From positions 62,001 to 126,000 of the forward strand of contig VSOK01000001.1 in the NCBI GenBank assembly GCA_009774765.1: a DNA stretch of 64,000 bases, in the 5' to 3' direction. This document shows positions 1 through 8,744 of this stretch, piece after piece. Within the stretch, counting starts at the first letter, position 1. Every line of letters begins with the position of its first letter. The notes below the pieces were generated by a model. That model searched no databases. It had not been told where the DNA came from and saw only the letters and a program-made list of their open reading frames with translations. The stretch is from Bacteroidales bacterium (GTDB lineage: Bacteria > Bacteroidota > Bacteroidia > Bacteroidales > UBA932). A program made the translations under genes and the position numbers.

Positions 1-2
1 CC

Positions 3-2120
3 GGCGAAACAATTACCGCTTCGCTTCCGTCCGTGCAGCCTGCTGCAGCCGGAACTTTTGCTGACGGGATGAATATGGCCGCCGGAAAGACCTCGACAGA
101 AGAAATACAGTTCAGAAACATAGGAGGCATAATAGGCATTACGGTAAATGCCGAAGGTGTAACGGGAATAAAATTATCCTGCAGTGACGTGGCGGCTGTA
201 ATGACAGGAAAGGTAGAGATTGATATGAGCGGAGACCTTCCTGAGGCTGCGGCGGTTGAAGGATACAATTACGTGAAACTTGAAGGGCAGTTCGAATCCG
301 GTAAAAAATACTATTTTACGGTGCTCCCGGGCACTTACGAAGGACTTGAGCTTCTCTTTGAGGCGGCCGGGTCGGAAGCTGTATTTACCAGAAGGACCGA
401 AGCCTCTGTAACAGTCGGCCGTAACAGCCATAAATATCTGGGTGAATTCACGATAACTGATGAGGACTGGGTAAAGTCGGAATATAGAAGCTATATTCTC
501 AACGGCAAGGAGGAAGTTGACAGATTTGTTGCTGAAAAAGGAGAAGAAAAGGAAATCGTCCAGGATCTGACCATTACAGGACGCGGAGTCTGTACGGATG
601 AACTTATCGGAGTGTATTCAAGGGTCGGTACAATACGCGGTACTCTGACGCTTGACGGAATAGGCACTGAAAGCGAGACTGAATGGATCGATACCAACAA
701 TATTATAGAGCACGTTGACTGCCAGGGGAGCATAATTTTTAGGAATATTCTCAACATAATCAATCCTAACGGATTCAAGAATAGGCCTGTAAATGTAGTG
801 AACGGTGATTTTGTCATAGAGAACTGTCCTCATTTTGTGGTATCCTGGGGTGCCGGTACGGGCATCGACTGTATTGAAGAAGTCAAAGGGGACTTCGTTC
901 TGAAAGGCATAAGGGAGAACAACGGCATCAACGGAAGTACGCTTAACAGCCTTCGCCGTGTCGGAGGAAGGTTTGAACTGTCTGACAATACGAATATGTG
1001 GTCGCTCAAAGAAGGTATGTCCATTGAATATATAGGCGGTGATCTTGTGATTCAGGATAATCCTTCATTGTGGAGCCTCCACGGATTTGAAAATCTTACA
1101 TATATCGGAGGAAATGTCATAATTATAGACAATCATCCCAAGATGCCTCTTTCAAACCAGAATGTGGACGGGTCTGACTGTCTGGGATTCTGTATGATCA
1201 GAGACTACAGGGAGATGGGAGTGATCAGCCGGACCGCAACCATAAGGCTCGGATGGACGGACAATGAAATAGATGTCGACATCATCCCTTCCTGCGTCCC
1301 TGACCGTCCTGCAAGCTATGTCCTTAACGGGGAGGAAGCGGTCCGAGCCTTTATTGACGGCCGGGCGGAAGAAAAGGAAGTTGTATGGGACCTTTATGTC
1401 AGCGGAGCTGATGTTACCGAGCAGTCAGTGAGGGACCTTAAGCTTCGTGTCAAGGAGATTCAGGGTACGCTGACTCTTGCTGAATTGGGTACATCTGATT
1501 CGTGGATATCTACGAGTGAGTTTCTTGAGCCTTGGAATGTCAACCTTGCAGGAAATCTTGTGATGAAGAATATTCCGGCCCATATAAATCCGAACGGGAC
1601 CCAGAAATATGAGAAGATTACAGGGGATATAACCATAGAAAACTGTCCTCAGTTCCCTAATGATTGGGATCCTTTTACGGAACTCCGTGAAATAACGGGA
1701 AGCATCAGCATTACAGGTCCTATAAAAGGCTTCGGAGAGCGTTTCTTCCCTAACATCGTAAAAATCGGAGGCGACTTTATCCTAAGGGGGATTGACGGAT
1801 TCTGGGATTTCAAGAGCGAGACATTGCGTGAAATAGGAGGAGATCTTGTAATCGATGAATGTCCGGTATTCTGCAGAGACAGCAAAGGTTTCTATGGCTT
1901 CCACCAGCTGACAAGGTTGGGAGGCAACGTTTACATAAACATACCTTCAGTCTGGCTTCCGGAAAACAATTATGGTGCGGATAAGGTCGGATTGTGTATC
2001 TTTAAGGGCTACAAGGAAAGCGGAGTTATGGATGCCGGTTCGTCCATAACTGCAATAGGAGCTGGAGGACAGATTGACATTGAGGGTCTTACATCCTGCG
2101 GCGGTGCTTTTGGACAATAG
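3..2120 (+). CDS. Surface protein with fimbrillin-like N-terminus and duplicated beta-repeat module (5' partial)
   Basis: The reading frame is open to the left edge, so the N-terminus, including any signal peptide, lies outside the window. The first visible ~150 residues resemble the fimbrillin-like fold common in Bacteroidales surface proteins. Two homologous modules of about 250 residues follow. Each opens with a Y-[IV]-L-N-G-[KE]-E motif, continues through short beta repeats of the type IGGDLVI, and ends in a Cys-containing segment. The repeats recall receptor L-domain or leucine-rich beta-solenoid surface proteins. A cell-surface adhesin or binding protein is plausible; no catalytic motif was seen. 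The DUF1573 gene follows 28 bp later and is probably co-transcribed. Family assignment is by pattern recognition only. Confidence 0.7.
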   Translation, partial: GETITASLPSVQPAAAGTFADGMNMAAGKTSTEEIQFRNIGGIIGITVNAEGVTGIKLSCSDVAAVMTGKVEIDMSGDLPEAAAVEGYNYVKLEGQFESGKKYYFTVLPGTYEGLELLFEAAGSEAVFTRRTEASVTVGRNSHKYLGEFTITDEDWVKSEYRSYILNGKEEVDRFVAEKGEEKEIVQDLTITGRGVCTDELIGVYSRVGTIRGTLTLDGIGTESETEWIDTNNIIEHVDCQGSIIFRNILNIINPNGFKNRPVNVVNGDFVIENCPHFVVSWGAGTGIDCIEEVKGDFVLKGIRENNGINGSTLNSLRRVGGRFELSDNTNMWSLKEGMSIEYIGGDLVIQDNPSLWSLHGFENLTYIGGNVIIIDNHPKMPLSNQNVDGSDCLGFCMIRDYREMGVISRTATIRLGWTDNEIDVDIIPSCVPDRPASYVLNGEEAVRAFIDGRAEEKEVVWDLYVSGADVTEQSVRDLKLRVKEIQGTLTLAELGTSDSWISTSEFLEPWNVNLAGNLVMKNIPAHINPNGTQKYEKITGDITIENCPQFPNDWDPFTELREITGSISITGPIKGFGERFFPNIVKIGGDFILRGIDGFWDFKSETLREIGGDLVIDECPVFCRDSKGFYGFHQLTRLGGNVYINIPSVWLPENNYGADKVGLCIFKGYKESGVMDAGSSITAIGAGGQIDIEGLTSCGGAFGQ

Positions 2121-2148
2121 CAGTAGTGTGTGTTTTATTATATGGACT

Positions 2149-3222
2149 ATGGCAAGGATCGCTTCAGTCGCATTTGTGATATTTTTCCTGTTATCCGTCT
2201 GTTGCGGAGGACAGGAAAAAATATCACCTTTTGTTTTTGACAGTACGGAATGGGATTTCGGTACTGCAAAAGAAGATGGAGGAGAACTGGTACACGAATA
2301 TCATTTCACAAATTCCGGTCATTATGATGCAGTCATAGTCAAAGTGCGTTCCCTGTGCAGGTGCACAAGGGCGGAATGGCCTAGGTCTCCGATCAGTCCC
2401 GGTGAAAAGGGAGTGATAAGAGTCGTATTCAATCCTTATGGATATCAAGGAAAGATATGCAAAGGTGTGACGGTGATTACGGACAGCGGATCCGAAGACA
2501 GGCTTGTGTTCTATGCGGACCTTGTACCGAGAAAACTGTCAATGGAAGAGGAATATCCTGTGGTGGTTGACGGTCTGTTGCGCGTGGACAGGACATCATT
2601 CGACTTCATGCTTGTACAGGGGGAGTCAAAAGAAATGTCGATGAAATTCATAAACATTTCGGACAGGCCGTTGTCCCTGTCGGTCAAGCCTGTGTCCGGG
2701 ACAGTGTCGTCCATCTCCTGTCCTGATGTCATCGAGCCGTGGCAGAAAGGAGAACTGGCTATGGTCTTCAATGCCGGGACAGAAATCGGGGATGTAGGCT
2801 TCCGTTCCGGTTCGTTCGTAATTGCCGTTGACGGAAAAGACGCTGTCTGTGTGGACACTGAAATCTCTGTGACAGAAAGCGGTCCGTCTGCGGACGGCCG
2901 GAAGGCTGTCTTGAAGACAGGCGGCACATACACCAACGCGGGTATCTTGTCGGCATCTTCTTCAGAAAAGGTCATAAAATATAAGATCGGCAATCAGGGT
3001 GATGCCGTACTTTTCATACGGGATATAAAATGTCCTGCGGGCTTTGATGTTACCTTGTCTCCGGGGATGTCCGTAGCTCCCGGGGAGTCTCTTTCTTTTG
3101 ATATCATCCTCCATCCTGGGCAATTTGAGGAAGGTCCTGTGTTCGAGACATTAAGGATTATGTCAAATGACAGCTCGCACCCGATAAAGGATATTATGGT
3201 TGCCGCAAAGATTGTCAGATGA
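2149..3222 (+). CDS. DUF1573 multi-domain lipoprotein
   Basis: A 357-residue protein. I chose ATG 2149 over the upstream in-frame ATG at 2074 because it gives a compact hydrophobic signal peptide (MARIASVAFVIFFLLSVCC) with a lipobox-like Cys and avoids overlap with the previous gene. Residues ~30-140 match DUF1573: FGTAKEDGG, then FTNSGH, a Cys-rich RSLCRCTRAEW segment, and SPGEKGVIRVVFNP. Two further Ig-like beta-sandwich segments follow (about 165-260 and 270-355). DUF1573 proteins are abundant exported proteins of Bacteroidota with poorly defined roles, and no enzymatic motif is visible. It lies 28 bp after the surface protein and before a gene with its own promoter. Confidence 0.8.
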   Translation: MARIASVAFVIFFLLSVCCGGQEKISPFVFDSTEWDFGTAKEDGGELVHEYHFTNSGHYDAVIVKVRSLCRCTRAEWPRSPISPGEKGVIRVVFNPYGYQGKICKGVTVITDSGSEDRLVFYADLVPRKLSMEEEYPVVVDGLLRVDRTSFDFMLVQGESKEMSMKFINISDRPLSLSVKPVSGTVSSISCPDVIEPWQKGELAMVFNAGTEIGDVGFRSGSFVIAVDGKDAVCVDTEISVTESGPSADGRKAVLKTGGTYTNAGILSASSSEKVIKYKIGNQGDAVLFIRDIKCPAGFDVTLSPGMSVAPGESLSFDIILHPGQFEEGPVFETLRIMSNDSSHPIKDIMVAAKIVR

Positions 3223-3267
3223 TTCATTTTTCACTATGCCGGGACAAGAGTGATTAAAATAATTGAT

Positions 3268-3275
3268 TAATTTTG
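3268..3275 (+). promoter_or_regulatory. -7 promoter box for the membrane-anchored regulator
   Basis: TAATTTTG fits the Bacteroidota -7 consensus TAnnTTTG and lies 24 bp before ATG 3300. An AAGGAGG ribosome-binding-like sequence sits at 3281-3287. A clear -33 TTTG was not found. Confidence 0.45.
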
Positions 3276-3299
3276 TTGACAAGGAGGGTTTATCAGGAA

Positions 3300-5825
3300 A
3301 TGAAAAGGAAACATATTATTCTGCTGTTGGCGTTGTTGATGAATATGGGCACACTGCGTGCCTCTGTCAATGAAGGACTTGAATATGGACTGACTTTCAT
3401 TTCCCATAGTTTTGACCTTGACCACAGGACCGGATTGAACCTTTCTGCGGAATCGGCTTTTGATTTCAGGAAAGGTTTTTCTCTTGAATTTGATATGAAA
3501 CTCTATTCTGCCGATCTGAGCTACGGATATATATTCCGTATCATATCCGCTTCGGGGTCGATAGATTTCCTTTCACAGAGAAACGGCAGGCTTAACTTTA
3601 TCCTTTCTGACGGAGGCCAGACCAAAGAGAACATAAGTCTTGATTCAAATGCCGGATTCAGGCTTGTAGAAGGTGAGTGGTATCATGTCGTCATTGATGT
3701 CCACGGCCGTACCGGAGGCATAGACTGCCGGGTAGACGGGATCGGATATCATATTTCCGGCACTCTGCCAGACCTCAGGAATGTGGATATAAGATTCGGA
3801 TGGAACAGCCATCCAGTCTTCTATACCACTGATGTCCCTTTTATTACGGTCAAGGACATAAAGATAAGCAGCAGGAAAGGGCTTCTGTACTATTGGAAGC
3901 TGTCAAAGCATAACGGGGAAACAGTCTACGATCTCGTGAAGGGACGCAAAGCTGAAGTCAAAGACGGAGTATGGGATATTGATTCCCATTACAAGTGGGC
4001 TCAGGTGCTTTCTTTGCGTACGTCGGACGCTTGTCCGATGCTGGCTTATGACAGGTCTGCCTCAAGAATATTTCTGGCCACATCAGACTCTTTGCATATA
4101 TGTTCTATGGCTTCAGGTCAGGTCCTGTCTTCGGAGAAGGTCTCCGGCCATCCTTTGATGGACACCAAGAACCAGATGGTGTATGACTCTTCATCCGGCA
4201 GGCTTGTCTGCTACAGTATGCACAACGCCAATATTGCCGAATATGATTTCTCTTCCGGATTGTGGAAAAGAGGATTCAGCGAGACCTGGCCTCCGATTAT
4301 AGGACATTGCAGATATCTTGACGAACAGTCCGGAAAACTGTACCTTTTCGGAGGTTATGGAAATCACCGTTACAATGCGGATATGACCGTGCTGGACCTG
4401 AACACTATGCAGAGGACTGTATATGACCTCTCGCCTGGAATATATCCAAGGTATTTCAGTTCTATGTGCATAAAAGATGACGGTAATTTTCTCGTTATGG
4501 GAGGCTATGGCAGCAGAAGCGGTCTTCAGGAGGAGTCCCCGGGAGTTCTGAATGACATATATGAAATAAATAAAGATACTTTTGAATGCACCGGACAAGG
4601 GACATTTGTCAATCATCGGGGACCTATGATATTCAGTTCCTCTATGGTGTATGCGGGCAGATCCGGCAGGGTTTATGCCCTTGCCTTCAACAACAACCAT
4701 TTCAAGACTTCCCTGAATCTGGTGTCGTTCGGTAAAGATTCCGATTCGTTGAGCTTCTGTGCCGGTCCCGTTGATTTCAGGTTCAATGATATGGAGTCAT
4801 GGTCGGAGCTGGTGGCGGATGAGGACTTTTCAAGACTGTATGCCATGGTGTTTGACATGAAGACTCCTGATGTAAAAGAACTGAAGGTCTATTCATTGGC
4901 TTTTCCTCCTCTTTCGGAAAATGATGTATTGCAGCCGGTACCTAAAGTCCGCTCAAGATGGATATGGATATCGGCGTCCGTGGTGTCGGTTGTCCTTGTT
5001 TTCGGAATAGCCGCGGCAGTCGTGCTGTATAGGAGAAGACGTAAGGCTGTTCCGGGTCCGGCTCCTTCCTGTGTGCCTGCCGTTGAGGACAACAGACAGG
5101 ATTTCAACATCTCGCTGATGGGAGGATTCAGGGTCTTCGATTTCAATAATGAAGAAATAACACTGAAATTCACTCCTCTGATCAGGCAGTTGTTCTTTTA
5201 TATACTGCTGGTTTCCAACCGTAAGGATGCAATAACGTATGAGGAGATGACTGATACCTTCTGGTTCGGTATGGAAAAATCCGCAGCCTCCAACAACAGG
5301 AACGTCAACATAAGGAAGTTGAGGGTGCTCCTGAAATCAATCGGTGATATTTCTTTGGTCAGCAGCAATGATATTCTGACACTGGACGTGGGAGAAAATA
5401 TAAAATGCGACTACTACAAGGTTATGTCCCTGCTCAAATCCGCAGAACGATCAGATGCCCAGGATATGGATGTCCTTGCAGGTATCCTTTCTGTGGCGGA
5501 AAAGGGAACATTGCTTCCGGGGTATGAATATGAATGGCTGGACAAATACAAGTCCCGGTATTCCGAACGTCTCATATCGGTCCTTGTGAAATTTTCCAGG
5601 GACCCTTCCGTTATGAAGAACAATGACTGTATGCTGCGTATTGCGGATGTCATTCTTGCGGAGGACTGTATTGACGAGTATGCCGTGCGTATCAAATGCC
5701 AGGCTCTGGTCAGGCAGAGGCGCGGCAGCCTGTCCAAGCATATATATGAAAAATACTGTATGGACTACAGGAGAATTATGGGGGAGGACCTGAGCCTTGA
5801 TTATGATACATTTATTAAGCAGTGA
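3300..5825 (+). CDS. Membrane-tethered regulator: LamG + kelch ectodomain, TM helix, SARP-like DNA-binding domain
   Basis: 841 residues from ATG 3300, preferred over the in-frame TTG 3273 because it starts the signal peptide (MKRKHIILLLALLMNMG...) and follows AAGGAGG. Residues ~25-190 look like a LamG/concanavalin-type lectin domain, and ~225-540 like a kelch/galactose-oxidase beta-propeller with recurring YLFGGYG and LVMGGYG blades. A single membrane helix (~553-575) is followed by a basic RRRRK stop-transfer. The cytoplasmic part (~600-841) begins ISLMGGFRVFD and contains a winged-helix segment (NNRNVNIRKLRVLLKSIG) and a helical BTAD/TPR-like tail, the layout of SARP regulators. I infer that it senses a glycan outside the inner membrane and controls the adjacent oxidoreductase/Tat operon, which starts 104 bp downstream behind its own promoter. 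Confidence 0.75.
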   Translation: MKRKHIILLLALLMNMGTLRASVNEGLEYGLTFISHSFDLDHRTGLNLSAESAFDFRKGFSLEFDMKLYSADLSYGYIFRIISASGSIDFLSQRNGRLNFILSDGGQTKENISLDSNAGFRLVEGEWYHVVIDVHGRTGGIDCRVDGIGYHISGTLPDLRNVDIRFGWNSHPVFYTTDVPFITVKDIKISSRKGLLYYWKLSKHNGETVYDLVKGRKAEVKDGVWDIDSHYKWAQVLSLRTSDACPMLAYDRSASRIFLATSDSLHICSMASGQVLSSEKVSGHPLMDTKNQMVYDSSSGRLVCYSMHNANIAEYDFSSGLWKRGFSETWPPIIGHCRYLDEQSGKLYLFGGYGNHRYNADMTVLDLNTMQRTVYDLSPGIYPRYFSSMCIKDDGNFLVMGGYGSRSGLQEESPGVLNDIYEINKDTFECTGQGTFVNHRGPMIFSSSMVYAGRSGRVYALAFNNNHFKTSLNLVSFGKDSDSLSFCAGPVDFRFNDMESWSELVADEDFSRLYAMVFDMKTPDVKELKVYSLAFPPLSENDVLQPVPKVRSRWIWISASVVSVVLVFGIAAAVVLYRRRRKAVPGPAPSCVPAVEDNRQDFNISLMGGFRVFDFNNEEITLKFTPLIRQLFFYILLVSNRKDAITYEEMTDTFWFGMEKSAASNNRNVNIRKLRVLLKSIGDISLVSSNDILTLDVGENIKCDYYKVMSLLKSAERSDAQDMDVLAGILSVAEKGTLLPGYEYEWLDKYKSRYSERLISVLVKFSRDPSVMKNNDCMLRIADVILAEDCIDEYAVRIKCQALVRQRRGSLSKHIYEKYCMDYRRIMGEDLSLDYDTFIKQ

Positions 5826-5842
5826 ATATGGTAAAACGTATC

Positions 5843-5867
5843 ATTTTGTCATAAAAAATGACAAAAT
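5843..5867. repeat. 10-bp perfect inverted repeat, possible operator
   Basis: ATTTTGTCAT at 5843-5852 and ATGACAAAAT at 5858-5867 form a perfect inverted repeat with a 5-nt all-A spacer. It lies between the regulator stop codon and the -7 box at 5896. It is AT-rich and not followed by a T run, so an operator is as likely as a terminator. Confidence 0.6.
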
Positions 5868-5895
5868 TTAATATAATATTAACGGGAAAATAGAT

Positions 5896-5903
5896 TATAT
5901 TTG
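5896..5903 (+). promoter_or_regulatory. -7 promoter box for the oxidoreductase/Tat operon
   Basis: TATATTTG matches TAnnTTTG and lies 26 bp before ATG 5930. The 5843-5867 inverted repeat lies where a regulator could touch the upstream promoter region. No clear -33 TTTG was seen. Confidence 0.55.
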
Positions 5904-5929
5904 TCGTAAACTTTAATTGTGGTGTGTAA

Positions 5930-7000
5930 ATGGATAAGATTAAAGTGGGAGTGATCGGATTTGGCCGGATGGGTGAGCTTTATCTGAGATCTATGCGTGA
6001 GAGCGGCAGATGGGAGATTGTTTATATCTGTGATGTTTCTCCTGTTGCAAGAAAAGAAGCTGCCGCCGCGTTCCCTGAAGTGACTGTCATAGGTGACGAA
6101 GATATTATTTTCAATGATTCCGACATTCAGGCTGTCGGACTTTTTGCGTTGGCTGATTCAAGGAAGAGCCAGATTATCAAAGCGGTAAATGCAGGCAAGC
6201 ATATTCTTGCGGAGAAACCTATAGCATACGCCATTGAGGACGAGAGGGAGCTTGTCGCCATTTCCGAAAAGTCATCAGTGATTTCTGCCGTTGATCTGTA
6301 CCTGAGAAATTCCTGGTATCACAACACGATGAAGGAATTCATCGAATCAGGGGAAATAGGAGAACTTGCGATTGTCCGTATATGCCACATGACGCCGGGG
6401 CTTGCTCCGGGTGAGGGCCACGAATATGAAGGTCCGGCCTTTCACGACTGCGGAATGCATTATGTGGATATAGCGAGGTGGTACAGCGGATCCGAGTACA
6501 AGACCTGGAATGCGCAGGGAGTACGTATGTGGGACTATAAGGACCCGTGGTGGCTCCAGGTGCACGGTACTTTTGAGAACGGTGTCGTGTTCGACATCAC
6601 ACAGGGGTTTGTATACGGACAGCTCTCAAAGGACCAGACTCATAATTCGTATGCCGACATAATAGGCACTAAGGGCCTCGTCCGTATGACGCACGACTTC
6701 AAGACGGCGAAAGTTGAATTGAGAGGTGTGACAAGGACGGAAATCATAGAAAAGCCGTTCGGCGGCAAAAATATAGATGTCCTCTGCGATGTGTTTGCGG
6801 ATTCGGTATTGTCTGGAGTCCGTGACAGCAGGCTTCCGTCGTTCCGCGATGCGGAGATAGCTTCGGATTATGCCTGGAGGTTTCTGGAAAATGCAGTGTC
6901 GGGTGAGCTCCCTTCCATTGGAGATGACGCCACTTTGAGGAAGATACGTGCACGCAGGGCTTCTATGACGGACGGTTACGGGCTGCTCCCGAAGAGATAG
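5930..7000 (+). CDS. Gfo/Idh/MocA family oxidoreductase (cytosolic)
   Basis: A 356-residue NAD(P)-dependent sugar or cyclitol dehydrogenase of the Gfo/Idh/MocA family. The N-terminal Rossmann motif is VGVIGFGRMGELY (residues ~5-17), and the family Lys lies in AEKPIAYA near residue 95. The C-terminal alpha/beta substrate domain contains HDCGMHYVDIARWY, with the usual Asp and His positions. There is no signal peptide, so it should be cytosolic, unlike the paralogue at 7246. It is the first gene of the run through tatC and follows the promoter at 5896. I infer a role in metabolising a keto-sugar product of the periplasmic enzymes; the substrate is unknown. Confidence 0.85.
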   Translation: MDKIKVGVIGFGRMGELYLRSMRESGRWEIVYICDVSPVARKEAAAAFPEVTVIGDEDIIFNDSDIQAVGLFALADSRKSQIIKAVNAGKHILAEKPIAYAIEDERELVAISEKSSVISAVDLYLRNSWYHNTMKEFIESGEIGELAIVRICHMTPGLAPGEGHEYEGPAFHDCGMHYVDIARWYSGSEYKTWNAQGVRMWDYKDPWWLQVHGTFENGVVFDITQGFVYGQLSKDQTHNSYADIIGTKGLVRMTHDFKTAKVELRGVTRTEIIEKPFGGKNIDVLCDVFADSVLSGVRDSRLPSFRDAEIASDYAWRFLENAVSGELPSIGDDATLRKIRARRASMTDGYGLLPKR

Positions 7001-7040
7001 TGGAGTGATTTTGAAAGAAGTTTAAATCAAACGCATAATT

Positions 7041-7241
7041 ATGAAAACATTGTTATTTTTAGGAAACATCGGAGCCGGTGAGATCATAATCATCGCCCTT
7101 GTTGTCCTGCTGCTTTTCGGCGGAAAGAAAATTCCTGAACTTATGAAAGGTCTCGGCAAAGGCGTCAAGAGCTTCAAGGACGGAATGAATGAGATAGAGA
7201 AAGATATCAACGGAGAAAACAATACCACTACTAATAATTGA
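7041..7241 (+). CDS. tatA: TatA/E sec-independent translocase subunit
   Basis: A 66-residue protein with the TatA layout: a short N-terminus, one membrane helix (GEIIIIALVVLLLF), the hinge FGGKKIPEL, an amphipathic helix (MKGLGKGVKSFKDGMNEIEKD) and a polar tail. TatA oligomers form the pore through which folded twin-arginine proteins cross the inner membrane, with TatC as receptor. It starts 40 bp after the cytosolic oxidoreductase and 4 bp before a gene whose product carries a twin-arginine signal. tatC lies at 10489 in the same run, so export machinery brackets its apparent cargo. Bacteroidota often lack a separate TatB, and none is seen here. Confidence 0.93.
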   Translation: MKTLLFLGNIGAGEIIIIALVVLLLFGGKKIPELMKGLGKGVKSFKDGMNEIEKDINGENNTTTNN

Positions 7242-7245
7242 TATT

Positions 7246-8721
7246 ATGGGAAAAGAGATTTCAAGAAGGTCGTTCCTCAAAGCCGGAACGACAGCTGCAT
7301 TGGGTCTGACTATCGCGCCTAACACCATTCTCGGTAAGGTGCATGGACACACTGCGGCTCCGAGCGACAAGCTCAACATTTTAGGTGTCGGAATCGGTGG
7401 ACGCGGTGCATCTGTGCTACGCGGACTTGAGTCTGAGAACATTATCGGACTCTGCGACGTGGACTGGAAATATGCGGACCACGTGTTCAAACGCTATCCT
7501 AAGGCTCAGAAGTTCAACGATTATCGTGTCATGTTCGACAAGATGCTCAAAGACGCTGATGCCGTTATGGTGGCAACCGCTGACCATACCCACGCCATCA
7601 TCGCCGCTGAAGCGATCGCTGCAGGCAAACACGTCTATGTGGAGAAACCTCTTACCCATTCAGTATATGAATCAAGGTTGCTGACCAAATTGGCTGCAAA
7701 ACACAAGATAGCCTCCCAGATGGGTAACCAGGGAGCGTCAGAGGAAGGTGTAAGGAAGATCTGCGAGTGGATATGGAACGGAGAGATCGGAGAAGTCCGC
7801 AAAGTTGAGGCTTTCACCGACCGTCCTATCTGGCCTCAGGGTCTTGCACGTCCGGAAAAGAACGAGAAGGTTCCTTCTACAATGAACTGGGATGCCTTCA
7901 TCGGTCCTGCTCCGTACCGTCCTTACAATTCCATATATACGCCTTGGAACTTCCGCGGATGGTGGGATTTCGGAACAGGTGCTCTCGGTGATATGGCTTG
8001 TCATATTCTCCACGGTGCATTCAAGGCTTTGAACCTCGGATATCCTACAAAGGTGCAGGGAAGCTCTACGCTTCTTCTTTCCGAGTCCTGCCCTAATGCC
8101 CAGGTAGTGAAGATGACATTCCCTGCAAGGGACAATATGCCTAAGGTGGCAATGCCTGAGGTTGATGTCTACTGGTATGACGGAGGTCTGAAACCTGAAA
8201 GGCCTGCAGGTCTTCCTGCCGGAAAGGATCTCAACTTCGACGGCGGCGGAGTGATTGTACACGGTACAAAAGACACTCTCATCTACGGATGCTACGGAAG
8301 AAATCCTTATCTCCTTTCCGGACGTGTTCCTAATGCACCTAAAGTGCTCAGGGAAGTCAAACTCAACCATCAGCAGGATTGGGTACGTGCCTGCAAGGAA
8401 GATCCTGAGTACAGGGTACCTTCTGCTTCCGACTTCAGCGAGGCAGGTCCATTCAATGAGATGGTCGTAATGGGCGTTCTCGCTATCCGTCTCCAGAGCC
8501 TCAACAGGGAGCTTCATTGGGATGGCGAAAATATGAGATTTACTAATATTCCTGAGGATGCCACAATCAGGACTGTCATCAAGGACGGCTTCCAGATTAC
8601 GGACGGACACCCTACTTTCGACAAGACCTGGACAGATCCTGTCAATGCGCAGCAGTTCGCTCAGGAGCTCATCAAACATAACTACAGGGATGGATGGCAG
8701 CTGCCTGAAATGCCGAGATAA
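7246..8721 (+). CDS. Tat-exported Gfo/Idh/MocA oxidoreductase
   Basis: 491 residues beginning MGKEISRRSFLKAGTTAALG, a twin-arginine signal (S-R-R-S-F-L-K, residues 6-12) followed by a mild hydrophobic stretch. The Rossmann motif GVGIGGRGASVL is near residue 47 and the family Lys is in EKPLTH near residue 130. The C-terminal domain has GWWDFGTGALGDMACHILHG, typical of the exported members of the family. Folding with a bound nicotinamide cofactor before export explains the Tat route. With the DUF1080 and TIM-barrel lipoproteins downstream, it probably oxidises glycosides at C3 in the periplasm, as reported for comparable Bacteroides operons (recalled from the literature, not checked here). Substrate specificity cannot be read from sequence. 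Confidence 0.9.
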   Translation: MGKEISRRSFLKAGTTAALGLTIAPNTILGKVHGHTAAPSDKLNILGVGIGGRGASVLRGLESENIIGLCDVDWKYADHVFKRYPKAQKFNDYRVMFDKMLKDADAVMVATADHTHAIIAAEAIAAGKHVYVEKPLTHSVYESRLLTKLAAKHKIASQMGNQGASEEGVRKICEWIWNGEIGEVRKVEAFTDRPIWPQGLARPEKNEKVPSTMNWDAFIGPAPYRPYNSIYTPWNFRGWWDFGTGALGDMACHILHGAFKALNLGYPTKVQGSSTLLLSESCPNAQVVKMTFPARDNMPKVAMPEVDVYWYDGGLKPERPAGLPAGKDLNFDGGGVIVHGTKDTLIYGCYGRNPYLLSGRVPNAPKVLREVKLNHQQDWVRACKEDPEYRVPSASDFSEAGPFNEMVVMGVLAIRLQSLNRELHWDGENMRFTNIPEDATIRTVIKDGFQITDGHPTFDKTWTDPVNAQQFAQELIKHNYRDGWQLPEMPR

Positions 8722-8744
8722 AAACCTTTAGACCTTTAAACACA

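Noticed and set aside
7738..8679. 313-codon minus-strand open frame inside the Tat-exported oxidoreductase
   Set aside because: Shadow of a strongly conserved gene with no motif of its own.
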